Assembly (NCBI GenBank): GCA_947259295.1
Contig: CAMYMG010000090.1
Coordinates: forward strand, 1-33,534
Length of the DNA stretch: 33,534 bases
Direction: 5' to 3'
Source: an uncultured Rhizobiaceae bacterium
Lineage (GTDB): Bacteria; Pseudomonadota; Alphaproteobacteria; Rhizobiales; Rhizobiaceae
The notes under the pieces were generated by a model, which saw only the letters and a program-made list of their open reading frames with translations, searched no databases and was not told the DNA's origin. Made by a program: the position numbers and the translations under genes. Positions 1 through 9,240 of the stretch are shown piece by piece; positions within the stretch are counted from its first letter, which is position 1; every line of letters begins with the position of its first letter.

Positions 1-687
1 CCCGCCCCGGCCTACCCGCCGCTGCCGGTCTTCGGTCCCCTGCCGGTTGACGACGAACTGCCGCGCCCGCTGTCGCCCTCCGGCGCCTCGATCCTTATCG
101 AGGATGCCCGCGAGCCGGTCGTCTCGGACCGCTCGCCGGTGCTCGACGGCGACGCCGAGCCGGGCTTCGCCATCCAGCGCGGCCTGGTCATGCACAAGCT
201 ACTGCAAATGCTGCCGGGCCTGGCGCCGGAGCGGCGCACCGTCGCGGCAGAGCGCTATTTGGAACGTGCGGCCGCCGACTGGCCACCGGCGGAGCGCGCC
301 GAGGCGCTCGGCGCCGTCGCGAAAATCCTCGCGCATGCCGGTTTCGCGCCGATCTTCGCACCGGGCTCGCGCGCCGAGGTGGCGGTCATGGGCGAACTGA
401 CGGTCAGGGGAAAGCTGCGCCAGGTCAGTGGCAAGATCGATCGCCTGGCGGTGACCGACACCGAGGTGCTGATCGTCGACTACAAGACCAACCGGCCGGC
501 GCCCGCTTCGCTCGAAGCAGTACCGCTCCCCTATGTCGTGCAGCTGGCGCTCTACCGCGCTTTGCTGCAGCCGCTCTATCCCGGCAGGCAGGTATCGGCG
601 GCGCTGCTCTTCACCGAGGCGCCCCGGCTGTTGACGGTGCCCGCCGCCGCGATGGATGCCGCGCTTGCCCGACTCACGCAGGCGTGA
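1..687 (+). CDS. addA: AddA helicase-nuclease, C-terminal part (5' end outside window)
   Basis: The reading frame is open from the first base and ends at TGA 685-687, giving the last 228 residues of a longer protein. The visible part is the RecB-type nuclease domain. It has the metal-binding aspartate in GKIDRL, the catalytic D-x-K in LIVDYKTNR and the downstream Q-L-x-L-Y element (VVQLALYR). This order (D, DxK, QxxxY) is typical of the C-terminus of AddA, the helicase-nuclease subunit that resects double-strand breaks with AddB. In rhizobia addB-addA-trxA is a conserved order, and trxA follows here after 71 bases. The helicase motifs lie upstream and cannot be checked, so AddA rather than another RecB-nuclease protein rests on this domain plus context. 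Confidence 0.9.
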   Translation, partial: PAPAYPPLPVFGPLPVDDELPRPLSPSGASILIEDAREPVVSDRSPVLDGDAEPGFAIQRGLVMHKLLQMLPGLAPERRTVAAERYLERAAADWPPAERAEALGAVAKILAHAGFAPIFAPGSRAEVAVMGELTVRGKLRQVSGKIDRLAVTDTEVLIVDYKTNRPAPASLEAVPLPYVVQLALYRALLQPLYPGRQVSAALLFTEAPRLLTVPAAAMDAALARLTQA

Positions 688-697
688 AACAAAGACG

Positions 698-725
698 CTT
701 GAACGCAGCCCCGCACACCCCACAT
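698..725 (+). promoter_or_regulatory. Candidate trxA promoter, RpoH-like
   Basis: CTTGAA at 698-703 is followed after 14 bases by CCCCACAT at 718-725. This resembles the enterobacterial heat-shock sigma consensus (CTTGAA, 13-15 bases, CCCCATNT), but fits the alphaproteobacterial -10 (CYTATNT) less well. The same bases can be read as a sigma-70 promoter, TTGAAC with CATATC 18 bases later. It lies between the addA stop and the trxA ribosome binding site, so trxA need not depend on addA transcription. Assignment is by pattern only. Confidence 0.35.
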
Positions 726-758
726 ATCACCCAACTGAATTTCTGAAAGGTGCACTCA

Positions 759-1082
759 ATGGCAACCGTCAAGGTGGACAACAACAACTTCCAGGCCGAC
801 GTACTCGAGGCCGATGGCCCGGTGGTCGTGGATTTCTGGGCCGAGTGGTGCGGTCCCTGCAAGATGATCGGACCCTCGCTCGAGGAAATCTCGACCGAGA
901 TGGCCGGCAAGGTGAAGATCACCAAGCTCAACATCGACGAGAATCCCGAGCTCGCCGCCAAGTTCGGCGTGCGCTCGATCCCGACGCTGATGATCTTCAA
1001 GGACGGCGAAGTGGCTGACATCAAGGTCGGCGCGCTGCCCAAGACGGCGCTGTCGCACTGGATCGGCGGCAACGTCGCCTGA
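759..1082 (+). CDS. trxA: Thioredoxin TrxA
   Basis: A 107-residue cytoplasmic thioredoxin, which reduces disulfides in partner proteins using electrons from thioredoxin reductase. The active site WCGPC is at residues 30-34 (Cys31, Cys34). The [10 protein letters not shown] context and the cis-proline in SIPTLMIF are canonical, and the length is normal for a single-domain thioredoxin. The ATG at 759 is chosen because GAAAGG at 745-750 sits eight bases upstream. A GTG at 750 in the same frame would lie on that site. The gene has its own candidate promoter and a strong terminator, so it looks like a single-gene unit after addA. Confidence 0.97.
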   Translation: MATVKVDNNNFQADVLEADGPVVVDFWAEWCGPCKMIGPSLEEISTEMAGKVKITKLNIDENPELAAKFGVRSIPTLMIFKDGEVADIKVGALPKTALSHWIGGNVA

Positions 1083-1108
1083 TCGGGCCCACCAGCCTCT
1101 GTTTTCTG

Positions 1109-1137
1109 AAAGCCCGGCCCTCGCGCCGGGCTTTTTG
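1109..1137 (+). terminator. Rho-independent terminator after trxA
   Basis: AAAGCCCGG at 1109-1117 pairs perfectly with CCGGGCTTT at 1126-1134 across an 8-base loop and runs into T residues. It lies 26 bases after the trxA stop and should end trxA mRNA. Confidence 0.85.
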
Positions 1138-1220
1138 CTGGCAGGCAACATGCGCCGGTCTGGCACTCGCCGGGCGCGCCGATTGAGTCCTTGATGGCCG
1201 GCACCAACCGGGAGCCCGCC

Positions 1221-1502
1221 ATGACAGGATCAGCCAAGCCCACCGTCTTCATCGACAATGAGCGCGTCATCGTCACCGAATGGCGTTTCCAGCCGGGCGA
1301 CAATACCGGCTGGCACCGCCACGGCCACGACTATGTCGTGGTGCCGATGATGGACGGCAAGGTGAAGCTGGTCACCGGCGACGGCGAGAGCTTCGCCGAG
1401 ATGAAGAAGGGCGAGCCCTATTTCCGCAAGGAAGGCGTCGAGCACGACGTCGTCAGCGCCAATGACGGCGAGTTCGCCTTCGTCGAGATCGAGTTGAAGT
1501 AG
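1221..1502 (+). CDS. Small cupin-domain protein, function unknown
   Basis: A 93-residue single-domain cupin. Motif 1 is visible as GWHRHGHDYVV at about residues 30-40, with several histidines able to bind a metal. Gly-, Pro- and Glu-containing turns follow (GEPYFRKEGVEHDV), supplying the second-motif histidine at residue 75. Small cupins of this kind often bind a divalent metal and act as isomerases, dioxygenases or sensors. Nothing here identifies the substrate. The ATG at 1221 is preferred over the earlier TTG 1191 and ATG 1194 because GGGAG at 1209-1213 is seven bases upstream. It sits after the trxA terminator and converges with folC, with one base between the two stop codons. Confidence 0.8.
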   Translation: MTGSAKPTVFIDNERVIVTEWRFQPGDNTGWHRHGHDYVVVPMMDGKVKLVTGDGESFAEMKKGEPYFRKEGVEHDVVSANDGEFAFVEIELK

Positions 1503-1503
1503 C

Positions 1504-2835
1504 CTATTCCGGCGGCGTGCCGTTTTCGGCGAGCACGGCGCCGGCGAGATAGAGCGAGCCGCCGATCAGGATGCGCGGCGGCGGTTCGTCGACCTGCCAG
1601 GTATCGCGCAACAGCATCAGCGCATTGGCGACCGAATCGACGGGCTCGGCCGACAGGCCGGCCTCGATGGCGCGGATGGCGAGTTCCGCGTTGGGCACCC
1701 CCGCGTCGCTGTTGCTCACAGGCACCGCATAGACATGCCTCGCCATGCCAACGAAGGCGTGGAAATAGCCGGTCTGGTCCTTGGTGTTGATCATGCCGCA
1801 GATCAGGAACAGCGGACGCGGGTCCTTTTCCTCCTGCTCGACCAGCGCCTCGGCGACAGCCAGCCCGGCGCCCGGATTGTGGCCGCCGTCGAGCCAGATC
1901 TCGGCACCAACCGGGCCTTTCTCGGTCAGCGAGCCTTGGGGCAGGCGCTGCATGCGGCCCGGCCAGTAGACTTTCGTCATCGCGCGCTCGGCATCGGCCT
2001 GGCTGATCTGGAATCCTGCCGCCTTGACCGCCGATATGGCCGCCGCGGCGTTGGAATATTGATGCCTTCCCGGCAGGCGCGGCGACGGCAGGTCCATCAG
2101 TCCCTCCTCGTCCTGATAGACCATGCGGCCGTTTTCCTCGTAGGCGAGGAAATCCTGGCCGTAGACGATGAGGTCGCAGCCCAGCCGCTCGGCCGCCTCG
2201 ATGATGACGTCCTGCGCCGTCTCGCTTTCCTGCGCGCCGATGACCACCGGGCAGCCCGGCTTGATGATGCCGGCCTTCTCCGAGGCGATCAGCTCGACGC
2301 GATCGCCGAGAAAGGCCTCGTGGTCGAGCGATACCGGCATGATCAGCGAAACCGCCGGGTTCTGGATGACGTTGGTGGCGTCGAAGCGGCCGCCCAGTCC
2401 GACTTCCAGGATGACGACGTCGGCCGGATGCTCCGAAAACAGCAGGAAGGCCACGGCCGTCAGGATCTCGAACACGGTGATCTGCTCGCCAGCGTTGGCG
2501 TCCGCGACGCGCGAGATCGTGCGCGCCAGCAGTGCATCGTCGACGAAGCGTCCACCGCCCGGCGCTGCCATGCGATAACGCTCGTGCCAGTTGACGAGAT
2601 GCGGCGAGGTATGGACGTGGACGCTGTAGCCGGCAGCCTCAAGAAGCGCGCGCGAGAAGGCGGCGGCCGAGCCCTTGCCGTTGGTGCCGGCGATGTGGAT
2701 CACCGGCGGCAGCTTCAGGTGCGGATTGCCGAGCTTTTCCAGCAGCCGCGTGATGCGGCCGAGCGAAAGGTCGTAGCCTTTCGGGTGCAACGCCATCAGG
2801 CGCTCGATTTCGAGGTCGGCAAGAAGCGTCGTCAT
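1504..2835 (-). CDS. folC: Bifunctional dihydrofolate synthase / folylpolyglutamate synthase
   Basis: A 443-residue Mur-ligase-type enzyme that joins glutamate to dihydropteroate and then extends the polyglutamate tail of folates, using ATP. The P-loop HIAGTNGKGS is at about residues 47-56, followed by the family motif HTSPHLVNWHERYR. Downstream are EVGLGGRFDATN and the Mur-ligase HxxN element (DGGHNPGA). The length matches bacterial FolC. Translation starts at ATG 2833-2835, and an AGGA lies just upstream. It is the last gene of the accD side of the cluster: accD ends 61 bases upstream on the same strand. The accD-folC pairing is common in proteobacteria, so co-transcription with accD and trpFBA is likely. 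Confidence 0.97.
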   Translation of the reverse strand: MTTLLADLEIERLMALHPKGYDLSLGRITRLLEKLGNPHLKLPPVIHIAGTNGKGSAAAFSRALLEAAGYSVHVHTSPHLVNWHERYRMAAPGGGRFVDDALLARTISRVADANAGEQITVFEILTAVAFLLFSEHPADVVILEVGLGGRFDATNVIQNPAVSLIMPVSLDHEAFLGDRVELIASEKAGIIKPGCPVVIGAQESETAQDVIIEAAERLGCDLIVYGQDFLAYEENGRMVYQDEEGLMDLPSPRLPGRHQYSNAAAAISAVKAAGFQISQADAERAMTKVYWPGRMQRLPQGSLTEKGPVGAEIWLDGGHNPGAGLAVAEALVEQEEKDPRPLFLICGMINTKDQTGYFHAFVGMARHVYAVPVSNSDAGVPNAELAIRAIEAGLSAEPVDSVANALMLLRDTWQVDEPPPRILIGGSLYLAGAVLAENGTPPE

Positions 2836-2896
2836 GAAGGAATCCTATGCGCAGCCGGGCCGGCGCACAATCGAGAACGCCGAGCGATATGTCGCG

Positions 2897-3820
2897 TCAG
2901 GCTTGCGGGCTGGCCTGCTGCTCGACGACGGCGGGCGGCAGGATTTCGGGCTCGGCTACCGCCTTCGTCGCCGGAACCTTCGTCAGGATCTTGAGCAGCC
3001 GGGCGATGGTTGCCTTCAGCTCGAGGCGTGACACGACCATGTCGACCATGCCGTGTTCCATCAGGTACTCGGCGCGCTGGAAGCCTTCCGGCAGCTTCTC
3101 GCGGATCGTCTGCTCGATGACGCGCGGTCCGGCAAAGCCGATCAGCGCGCCGGGTTCGGCGATATGCACGTCGCCGAGCATGGCATAGGAGGCTGTGACG
3201 CCGCCGGTCGTCGGATTGGTCAGCACGACGATATAGGGCAGGCCTGCTTCCTTCAGCCGGTCGACCGCCACCGTGGTGCGCGGCAGCTGCATCAGCGACA
3301 GGATGCCCTCCTGCATGCGCGCGCCGCCGGAGGCGGCGAACAGGATCATCGGACGCTTCTTGGCGACCGCCGTCTCGAACGCCTTGATGATGGCGTCGCC
3401 CGCGGCCATGCCGAGCGAGCCGCCCATGAAGGCGAAATCCTGCACCGTGGCGACCACGGGCAGGTCCTCGATCGTGCCGAGGCCGGAGAGGATCGCGTCC
3501 TCCATGCCGGTCTTGGCCCGGGCGTCCTTCAGCCGGTCGAGATAGCGCTTCTCGTCGCGGAACTTCAGCGGATCGACCGTGACCTTGGGATTTTCGAGTG
3601 TCTCGTATTCGCCGCCGTCGAAGAAATATTTCAGCCGCTCGCGGGCCGAGATCTTCATGTGGTGGCCGGACGAGGGGATGACGTACTGGTTGCCCTCAAG
3701 ATCCTTGTGAAACACCATTTCGCCGCTCTCGGGATCCTTGATCCAGAGATTCTCGGGAATGTCGCGCCGGCCGAGCATCGAGTTGATCTTCGGACGGACG
3801 TAGTTGGTGATCCAGTTCAT
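2897..3820 (-). CDS. accD: Acetyl-CoA carboxylase carboxyltransferase subunit beta
   Basis: A 307-residue subunit that, with AccA, transfers the carboxyl group from biotin to acetyl-CoA to make malonyl-CoA for fatty acid synthesis. The crotonase-like carboxyltransferase core is clear: [40 protein letters not shown] and [11 protein letters not shown]. The N-terminus aligns with the zinc-ribbon region of E. coli AccD, but none of the four zinc-binding cysteines is present. The expected positions are Asp29, Ser32, Ile48 and Ser51. The rest of the ribbon ([18 protein letters not shown]) is conserved, so this looks like loss of metal rather than a truncation. It starts at ATG 3818-3820, 35 bases after trpA. 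Confidence 0.97.
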   Translation of the reverse strand: MNWITNYVRPKINSMLGRRDIPENLWIKDPESGEMVFHKDLEGNQYVIPSSGHHMKISARERLKYFFDGGEYETLENPKVTVDPLKFRDEKRYLDRLKDARAKTGMEDAILSGLGTIEDLPVVATVQDFAFMGGSLGMAAGDAIIKAFETAVAKKRPMILFAASGGARMQEGILSLMQLPRTTVAVDRLKEAGLPYIVVLTNPTTGGVTASYAMLGDVHIAEPGALIGFAGPRVIEQTIREKLPEGFQRAEYLMEHGMVDMVVSRLELKATIARLLKILTKVPATKAVAEPEILPPAVVEQQASPQA

Positions 3821-3855
3821 GGCAGAAGTCCCGGTTCGGGAAGAAGATGGAGAAA

Positions 3856-4695
3856 CTATTCGGCAGGAGCAAGGCGCGAAGAACGCACGCCCTGCGCAAG
3901 GCCGCTCACCAGCGTCGCGACCGCTTCGGCCGGATCGGCGGTCACGCCGCCCTTCGGGTCGAGCACATTGGCCACCGCGTTGACGATCGCCGTGCCGACT
4001 ACCACGCCGTCGGCCGATGCGCCGATGGTGCGCGCCTGCTCGGCGGTCTTGACGCCGAAGCCGACGCAGACCGGCAGGTCGGTGTGGCCCTTGATGCGCG
4101 TAACGGCAGCCGAAATCTTCGGCGTATCGGCGAGCGCCGAGCCGGTGATGCCGGTCATCGAGACATAGTAGACGAAGCCCGACGTGTTCTGGAGCACCTT
4201 GGGCAGGCGCTTGTCGTCGGTGGTCGGCGTGGCCAAGCGGATGAAGTTGATGCCGGCCTTGAGCGCCGGAATGCAGAGCTCCTCGTCCATCTCGGGCGGC
4301 AGGTCGACGACGATCAGCCCGTCGATGCCGGACCCGATGGCGTCGGCGAGGAAGCGGTCGACGCCGTAGACGTAGATCGGGTTGTAGTAGCCCATCAGCA
4401 CGATCGGCGTCTCGTTGTCGTCCTTGCGGAAGTCGGCCGCCATCTGCAGCGTCTTGACCAGCGTCTGGCCGGCCTTCAGCGCGCGCAGGCCCGCGGCCTG
4501 GATCGCCGGGCCGTCGGCCATCGGGTCGGAAAACGGCATGCCGAGCTCGATGATGTCGCTGCCGGCCTTGGGCAGCGCCTTCATGATCTTCAGCGAGGTA
4601 TCGTAGTCGGGGTCGCCGCCCATGAAATAGGTGACCAGCGCCGGCCGGCCTTCGGATTTCAGCTTCGCCATGCGGCTGTCGATGCGGGTAGTCAT
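3856..4695 (-). CDS. trpA: Tryptophan synthase alpha subunit
   Basis: A 279-residue TIM-barrel subunit that cleaves indole-3-glycerol phosphate to indole and glyceraldehyde 3-phosphate. The indole is channelled to TrpB. Catalytic Glu50 and Asp61 sit in the signature [19 protein letters not shown]. The phosphate-binding GFGVKTAEQ and [12 protein letters not shown] segments are also present. Only one base separates the trpB stop from this ATG (4693-4695), which indicates translational coupling and supports equimolar assembly of the alpha2-beta2 complex. It is followed by accD in the same direction. Confidence 0.98.
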   Translation of the reverse strand: MTTRIDSRMAKLKSEGRPALVTYFMGGDPDYDTSLKIMKALPKAGSDIIELGMPFSDPMADGPAIQAAGLRALKAGQTLVKTLQMAADFRKDDNETPIVLMGYYNPIYVYGVDRFLADAIGSGIDGLIVVDLPPEMDEELCIPALKAGINFIRLATPTTDDKRLPKVLQNTSGFVYYVSMTGITGSALADTPKISAAVTRIKGHTDLPVCVGFGVKTAEQARTIGASADGVVVGTAIVNAVANVLDPKGGVTADPAEAVATLVSGLAQGVRSSRLAPAE

Positions 4696-4696
4696 C

Positions 4697-5917
<1,221 letters not shown>

Positions 5918-6016
5918 CGAAAATCCTGAGCGAACTGAGGGGTTGCTGCGCCCTTGCGGGGCTTGTCGTGGCTTAAGCCCATCCCGGGCAAAAAGTAAAC
6001 CGTCCGGCAGGGAGCC

Positions 6017-6670
6017 TCAGGCTGCGTCGTCGGCGCGAGCGCCGCGAACGGCCTCGAAAAACGCCTTGATCAGAGCCGGGTCCTTGGCGCCGGGTGCCGT
6101 TTCGACGCCCGACGAGATGTCGAGGCCCGGCGGATCGGCGCGTCGGATAGCCTCGCCGACATTGCCCGCGTTGAGCCCACCCGACAGTAGATAGTCGCCG
6201 TCATACCCGTCGAGCAGACTCCAGTCGAAAGGCACCCCGTTGCCGCCCGGCAGCTCGGCTCCCTTGGGCGGCCTGGCGTCGAACAGCAGGCGGTCGGCGA
6301 CGCCGACATAGGTTTCGGCTGCCCTGAGGTCGTCGGCATTGCTGATCGAGAAGGCCTTGATGACGGGTAGGCCGTAGCGCGCCTTGACCTCGGCGACCCG
6401 GGCCGGGCTTTCATGGCCGTGCAGCTGCAGCATGTCGGGCGCCATCGCCGCGACGATCCGGTCGAGCAAGGCGTCGTCGGCATCGACCGTCACCGCGACT
6501 GCCAGTGCCTTGCCGCGCGCTGCCTGCCGCAGCCGGCCGGCCTCTTCCGGCTCGATGTTGCGCGGGCTCTTCGGAAAGAAGATGAAGCCGACATGGCTGG
6601 CGCCGAAGGCCAGTGCCGCAGCCAGCGCCTCGTCGCTTTTCAGCCCGCACATCTTGATGTCCATCGGCAT
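6017..6670 (-). CDS. trpF: Phosphoribosylanthranilate isomerase
   Basis: A 217-residue TIM-barrel enzyme that isomerises N-(5-phosphoribosyl)anthranilate in tryptophan synthesis. The N-terminal signature DIKMCGLKS carries the catalytic cysteine (Cys8). The motifs GFIFFPKSPRNI, LQLHGHE, the active-site aspartate in LLFDARPPKG and the phosphate-binding LSGGLNAGNV and DISSGVE all match the family. The start is either ATG 6668-6670 or ATG 6662-6664 two codons later. Neither has a strong ribosome binding site. It is the first gene of the leftward trp-accD-folC unit, divergent from the rhodanese gene. Confidence 0.96.
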   Translation of the reverse strand: MPMDIKMCGLKSDEALAAALAFGASHVGFIFFPKSPRNIEPEEAGRLRQAARGKALAVAVTVDADDALLDRIVAAMAPDMLQLHGHESPARVAEVKARYGLPVIKAFSISNADDLRAAETYVGVADRLLFDARPPKGAELPGGNGVPFDWSLLDGYDGDYLLSGGLNAGNVGEAIRRADPPGLDISSGVETAPGAKDPALIKAFFEAVRGARADDAA

Positions 6671-6719
6671 GGCGCGGCACTTGCCATGAAAAGCCGCCGG
6701 AGTCGAGAAAAACAGCCCC

Positions 6720-6747
6720 TTGCCGAGGCCCGCGCGAGGAGTATCTT
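6720..6747 (+). promoter_or_regulatory. Candidate promoter for the rhodanese gene
   Basis: TTGCCG at 6720-6725 and TATCTT at 6742-6747 are separated by 16 bases, a plausible sigma-70 pair ending 17 bases before the GGAGGA ribosome binding site. This is a pattern match only. Confidence 0.35.
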
Positions 6748-6775
6748 CCCGTCAAATCAATGCTGGAGGAAGCCC

Positions 6776-7159
6776 ATGCCGACCAACGTCAAGGAAATGA
6801 TGGCCGCCGCGAATGCCGCGGTACCCAAGGTCACAATGGCCGAGGCCAAGCGCATGATGGCCGAGGAGAATGCGCTCGTCGTCGATGTCCGCGACGGCAC
6901 GGAAGTGCAGGCGAGCGGCAAGGTCAAGGGCGCGCTCAACGTTTCGCGCGGCATGCTGGAGTTCAAGGCCGATCCCGAGACGCCGTATCACGACAAGGCC
7001 TTCTCCAAGGACCGGCCGATCATCCTTTACTGCGCGTCCGGCGGCCGCTCGGCGCTGAGCGGCAAGCTGCTGAAGGACATGGGCTACGAGAACGTCCACA
7101 ATCTCGGCGCCTTCAAGGACTGGGCCGAAGCGGGCGGCGAGGTCGAAAAGGCGGGCTAG
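6776..7159 (+). CDS. Single-domain rhodanese-like sulfurtransferase
   Basis: A 127-residue protein with one rhodanese domain. The active-site loop YCASGGRS carries the catalytic cysteine at residue 86, in the CxxGxR form typical of single-domain rhodaneses that carry a persulfide. Upstream are the VVDVRDGTEVQASG segment and the GALNVSRGMLEF element (a variant of the usual GHIPGA motif). The C-terminus NLGAFKDWAEAGG is characteristic. The ATG at 6776 has a near-ideal ribosome binding site, GGAGGA at 6765-6770, five bases upstream. The physiological acceptor is unknown. The gene is divergent from trpF with 105 bases between them. Confidence 0.9.
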   Translation: MPTNVKEMMAAANAAVPKVTMAEAKRMMAEENALVVDVRDGTEVQASGKVKGALNVSRGMLEFKADPETPYHDKAFSKDRPIILYCASGGRSALSGKLLKDMGYENVHNLGAFKDWAEAGGEVEKAG

Positions 7160-7203
7160 GCCAGGCTTCGCAAGGCCGCCTCGCAGGGCCGCGCGGCCGC
7201 CAG

Positions 7204-7377
7204 TCAGTCGGAATGTAGCTGCCTTGCCGTGAGCGTTCTGTTCAGGGCGACGCGCATCCGACCGGGAAATTGCGCGATCGCCTTGCGACGTTCGCGCACT
7301 GCCATGTCGCGGTAGTGGTCCCAGTCGATGCGCGGGCGGACCGGTTCAGGTTCAAGGGGATAGAAGTCGCGAGTCAT
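7204..7377 (-). CDS. Small 57-residue protein of unknown function
   Basis: A short basic protein of 57 residues beginning MTRDFYPLEPEP, then an Arg-rich segment predicted to be helical (HYRDMAVRERRKAIAQF), ending in QLHSD. I do not recognise a family, and no membrane segment or signal peptide is apparent. It is probably real because CCTCC on the plus strand at 7387-7391 (GGAGG on the coding strand) lies nine bases before the ATG at 7375-7377. The region is also not overlapped by another gene. It is divergent from the LysR regulator with 96 bases between starts, the classical arrangement of a LysR gene and its target. No function can be assigned. Confidence 0.6.
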   Translation of the reverse strand: MTRDFYPLEPEPVRPRIDWDHYRDMAVRERRKAIAQFPGRMRVALNRTLTARQLHSD

Positions 7378-7432
7378 TTCTCGTTGCCTCCATGGTGAGA
7401 CCTGAAGGCTACGTCGTGCTGGGCAGGACACA

Positions 7433-7475
7433 ATTCATTGATTTTGCGAGGCAGTCGTGAAACACAGTCATGAAT
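7433..7475. promoter_or_regulatory. Inverted repeat between the small gene and lysR
   Basis: ATTCAT at 7433-7438 and ATGAAT at 7470-7475 form a spaced inverted repeat in the divergent intergenic region, its right half overlapping the LysR start. It could be a LysR-type operator but is short and unproven. Confidence 0.25.
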
Positions 7476-8364
7476 GGCTGCGCTGAACGAAATGTCCGCC
7501 TTTTGCCGCATCGTCGATCTCGGCAGCTTTGCGCGTGCGGCCGAAGACCTGCGGGTGACGCCTTCAGCCCTCTCGAAGCTCATGTCTCGGCTGGAGGACC
7601 GGCTAGGGGTTCGGCTGCTCAACCGCACGACGCGTCGCCTTTCGCTGACTGCGGAAGGCGACATCTATCTCGCCCGCGCCCGCGAGGTTCTGGTCCTTGT
7701 CGACAGTGCCGAGGCCGAGGTGTCCGCTTCCCGCCGCAAGCCGAAGGGTCATATGCGCATCAATACCGGCGCAGCGATCGCCACGCGGATCACCGAACAG
7801 GCCATGCCGGAGTTCCTCGCGCTCTATCCCGAGATCACCATCGACCTGTCGGTCGCCGACCGCATCATCGACCCCATTGCTGAGAACGTCGATCTTGTGC
7901 TGCGCACGGGGACGCTGGCCGATTCGACGCTCGTGGCACGCAAGATCGCCGACTACAGGCGCGTCATCTGCGCTGCTCCCTCGTACCTCGACAAACACGG
8001 CACGCCGAAAAGGCCGGCTGACCTGCTCGGCCACAACTGCCTGACGCTGTCGAGCCTGGGAGCCTTCAACGCCTGGCCCTTCGCCGCGGGCGACGGGGTG
8101 AACCGGCTTCAGGTCTCGGGCAACTTCTCGTCCGACAATCTGAGCATCGTGCTGAGGATGGCGTTGCAGGGGCAGGGCATCATCCGGCTCGCCAACTTCG
8201 CCCTGATCGAGGCCCTGCGCGACGGATCCCTGGTCGAAATCCTCGCCGACAGTCACATGTCCGAGCCTGTGCCACTCTGGGCCCTGATGCCGCCGGGACG
8301 CCATCGCGCCCCGCGCGTGCGCGCCTTCGTCGATTTCATGAGTGAACGCCTGCAGGCAAACTGA
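7474..8364 (+). CDS. LysR-family transcriptional regulator
   Basis: A 296-residue LysR-type regulator. The winged helix-turn-helix occupies about residues 5-65 (SFARAAEDLRVTPSALSKLMSRLEDRLGVRLLNRTTRRLSLTAEG). The rest is the periplasmic-binding-protein-like effector domain, with the pattern of the CrgA/AaeR-like subgroup (HMRINTGAAIATR, DLVLRTGTLADSTLVARKI). Such proteins usually control a divergent neighbour and their own gene. Here the divergent gene is the 57-residue unknown at 7204-7377. The start is ATG 7474, with an overlapping ATG at 7470 in another frame, and no strong ribosome binding site is visible. Its TGA is directly followed by the stop of the convergent metallopeptidase gene. 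The effector cannot be predicted. Confidence 0.93.
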   Translation: MAALNEMSAFCRIVDLGSFARAAEDLRVTPSALSKLMSRLEDRLGVRLLNRTTRRLSLTAEGDIYLARAREVLVLVDSAEAEVSASRRKPKGHMRINTGAAIATRITEQAMPEFLALYPEITIDLSVADRIIDPIAENVDLVLRTGTLADSTLVARKIADYRRVICAAPSYLDKHGTPKRPADLLGHNCLTLSSLGAFNAWPFAAGDGVNRLQVSGNFSSDNLSIVLRMALQGQGIIRLANFALIEALRDGSLVEILADSHMSEPVPLWALMPPGRHRAPRVRAFVDFMSERLQAN

Positions 8365-9123
8365 CTATTCGAACTGGATCGCCTGCAGCGCGCCGCCATT
8401 GCGCTTCAGCCAGTCCTTGCAGCGCTTGGTGTCGGGGCAGAGTTCCTCGCACAGCCGCCAGAACTTCGGGCCGTGGTTCATCTCCTTGAGATGCGCCACC
8501 TCGTGTGCGACGAGGTAGTTTATCACCGGCGCCGGCGCCATCATGATGCGCCAGGAAAACGACAGCGTCCCGTCCGAGGTGCATGAGCCCCAGCGGCTCG
8601 ATGTGTCGCGGAACTTTACCGCCTTGGCCTTGCGGCCGACCGCGCTGGTGTGCCGGGCGACGGCAATGTCGATGTCGCGCTTGGCTTCGCGCTTCAGGAA
8701 GTCGGCGAGGCGGCGCGGCAGATGCCGCCGCTCGCCATGCACGATCAGCGCCGGCATGCCGCCCTCGGTCCCGACCGTCACGGTGCCGCGCCGGCCCGGC
8801 TCGTGCACGATAAGATGCGGCACGCCGCGCAATGGGATCTTGATGCCTGGCCTCACCTGCGGCCGTTCGGGTACCTTGGCCAGCCTCTGCTCCAGCCAGC
8901 CCTGCTGGCGGTGCAGGAAGCGGTCGACCTCGCCGCGCGGCAGTCCGGGCGGCACGGTGATGCGCAGGCCTTTGCCGCCGGTGTCGATCCGGAGCGTCAG
9001 CCGCCGCGCGCGATCGTTTTCGACGATCCTGAGCGGAAAGGCGCGGCCGGCAACGACATGCTCGCGCTCCTGAACGGGCGCGGTCGACGGGGAGTTCAGG
9101 CGCTGGAGGAAACCGAATGGCAT
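8365..9123 (-). CDS. YgjP-like (DUF45) zinc metallopeptidase
   Basis: A 252-residue protein of the YgjP/DUF45 M48-type metallopeptidase family. The zinc site is HEVAH at residues 207-211 (catalytic Glu208), with a further histidine in MNHGPKFW (His217). Before it is the family signature SSRWGSCTSDGTLSFSWR at about 175-192. The N-terminal half is the less conserved, strand-rich segment usual in the family (RRLTLRIDTGGKGLRITVPPG). No signal peptide or membrane segment is visible, so it is probably cytoplasmic. The substrate is not known for this family. The start ATG 9121-9123 is the longest option but lacks a clear ribosome binding site, so the true start could be slightly downstream. Confidence 0.92.
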   Translation of the reverse strand: MPFGFLQRLNSPSTAPVQEREHVVAGRAFPLRIVENDRARRLTLRIDTGGKGLRITVPPGLPRGEVDRFLHRQQGWLEQRLAKVPERPQVRPGIKIPLRGVPHLIVHEPGRRGTVTVGTEGGMPALIVHGERRHLPRRLADFLKREAKRDIDIAVARHTSAVGRKAKAVKFRDTSSRWGSCTSDGTLSFSWRIMMAPAPVINYLVAHEVAHLKEMNHGPKFWRLCEELCPDTKRCKDWLKRNGGALQAIQFE

Positions 9124-9182
9124 TTTTGCGAGAATACGTGATTCGCTGGCCGCGGGGATAAGGGAAGTCGCGGGCCCGACGC

Positions 9183-9214
9183 AAAAACGGCGCCGCCCTT
9201 TCGGACGACGCCGT
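9183..9214 (-). terminator. Rho-independent terminator after the DUF2852 gene
   Basis: On the minus strand ACGGCGTCGTCC (9214-9203), a GAAA loop and GGGCGGCGCCGT (9198-9187) form a 12-pair stem with two G-U pairs. A run of T follows (A residues 9183-9187 on plus). It ends the leftward DUF2852 transcript 26 bases after its stop codon. Confidence 0.85.
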
Positions 9215-9240
9215 CTGCTGTCAGCTCAACTTGCCGGGTG

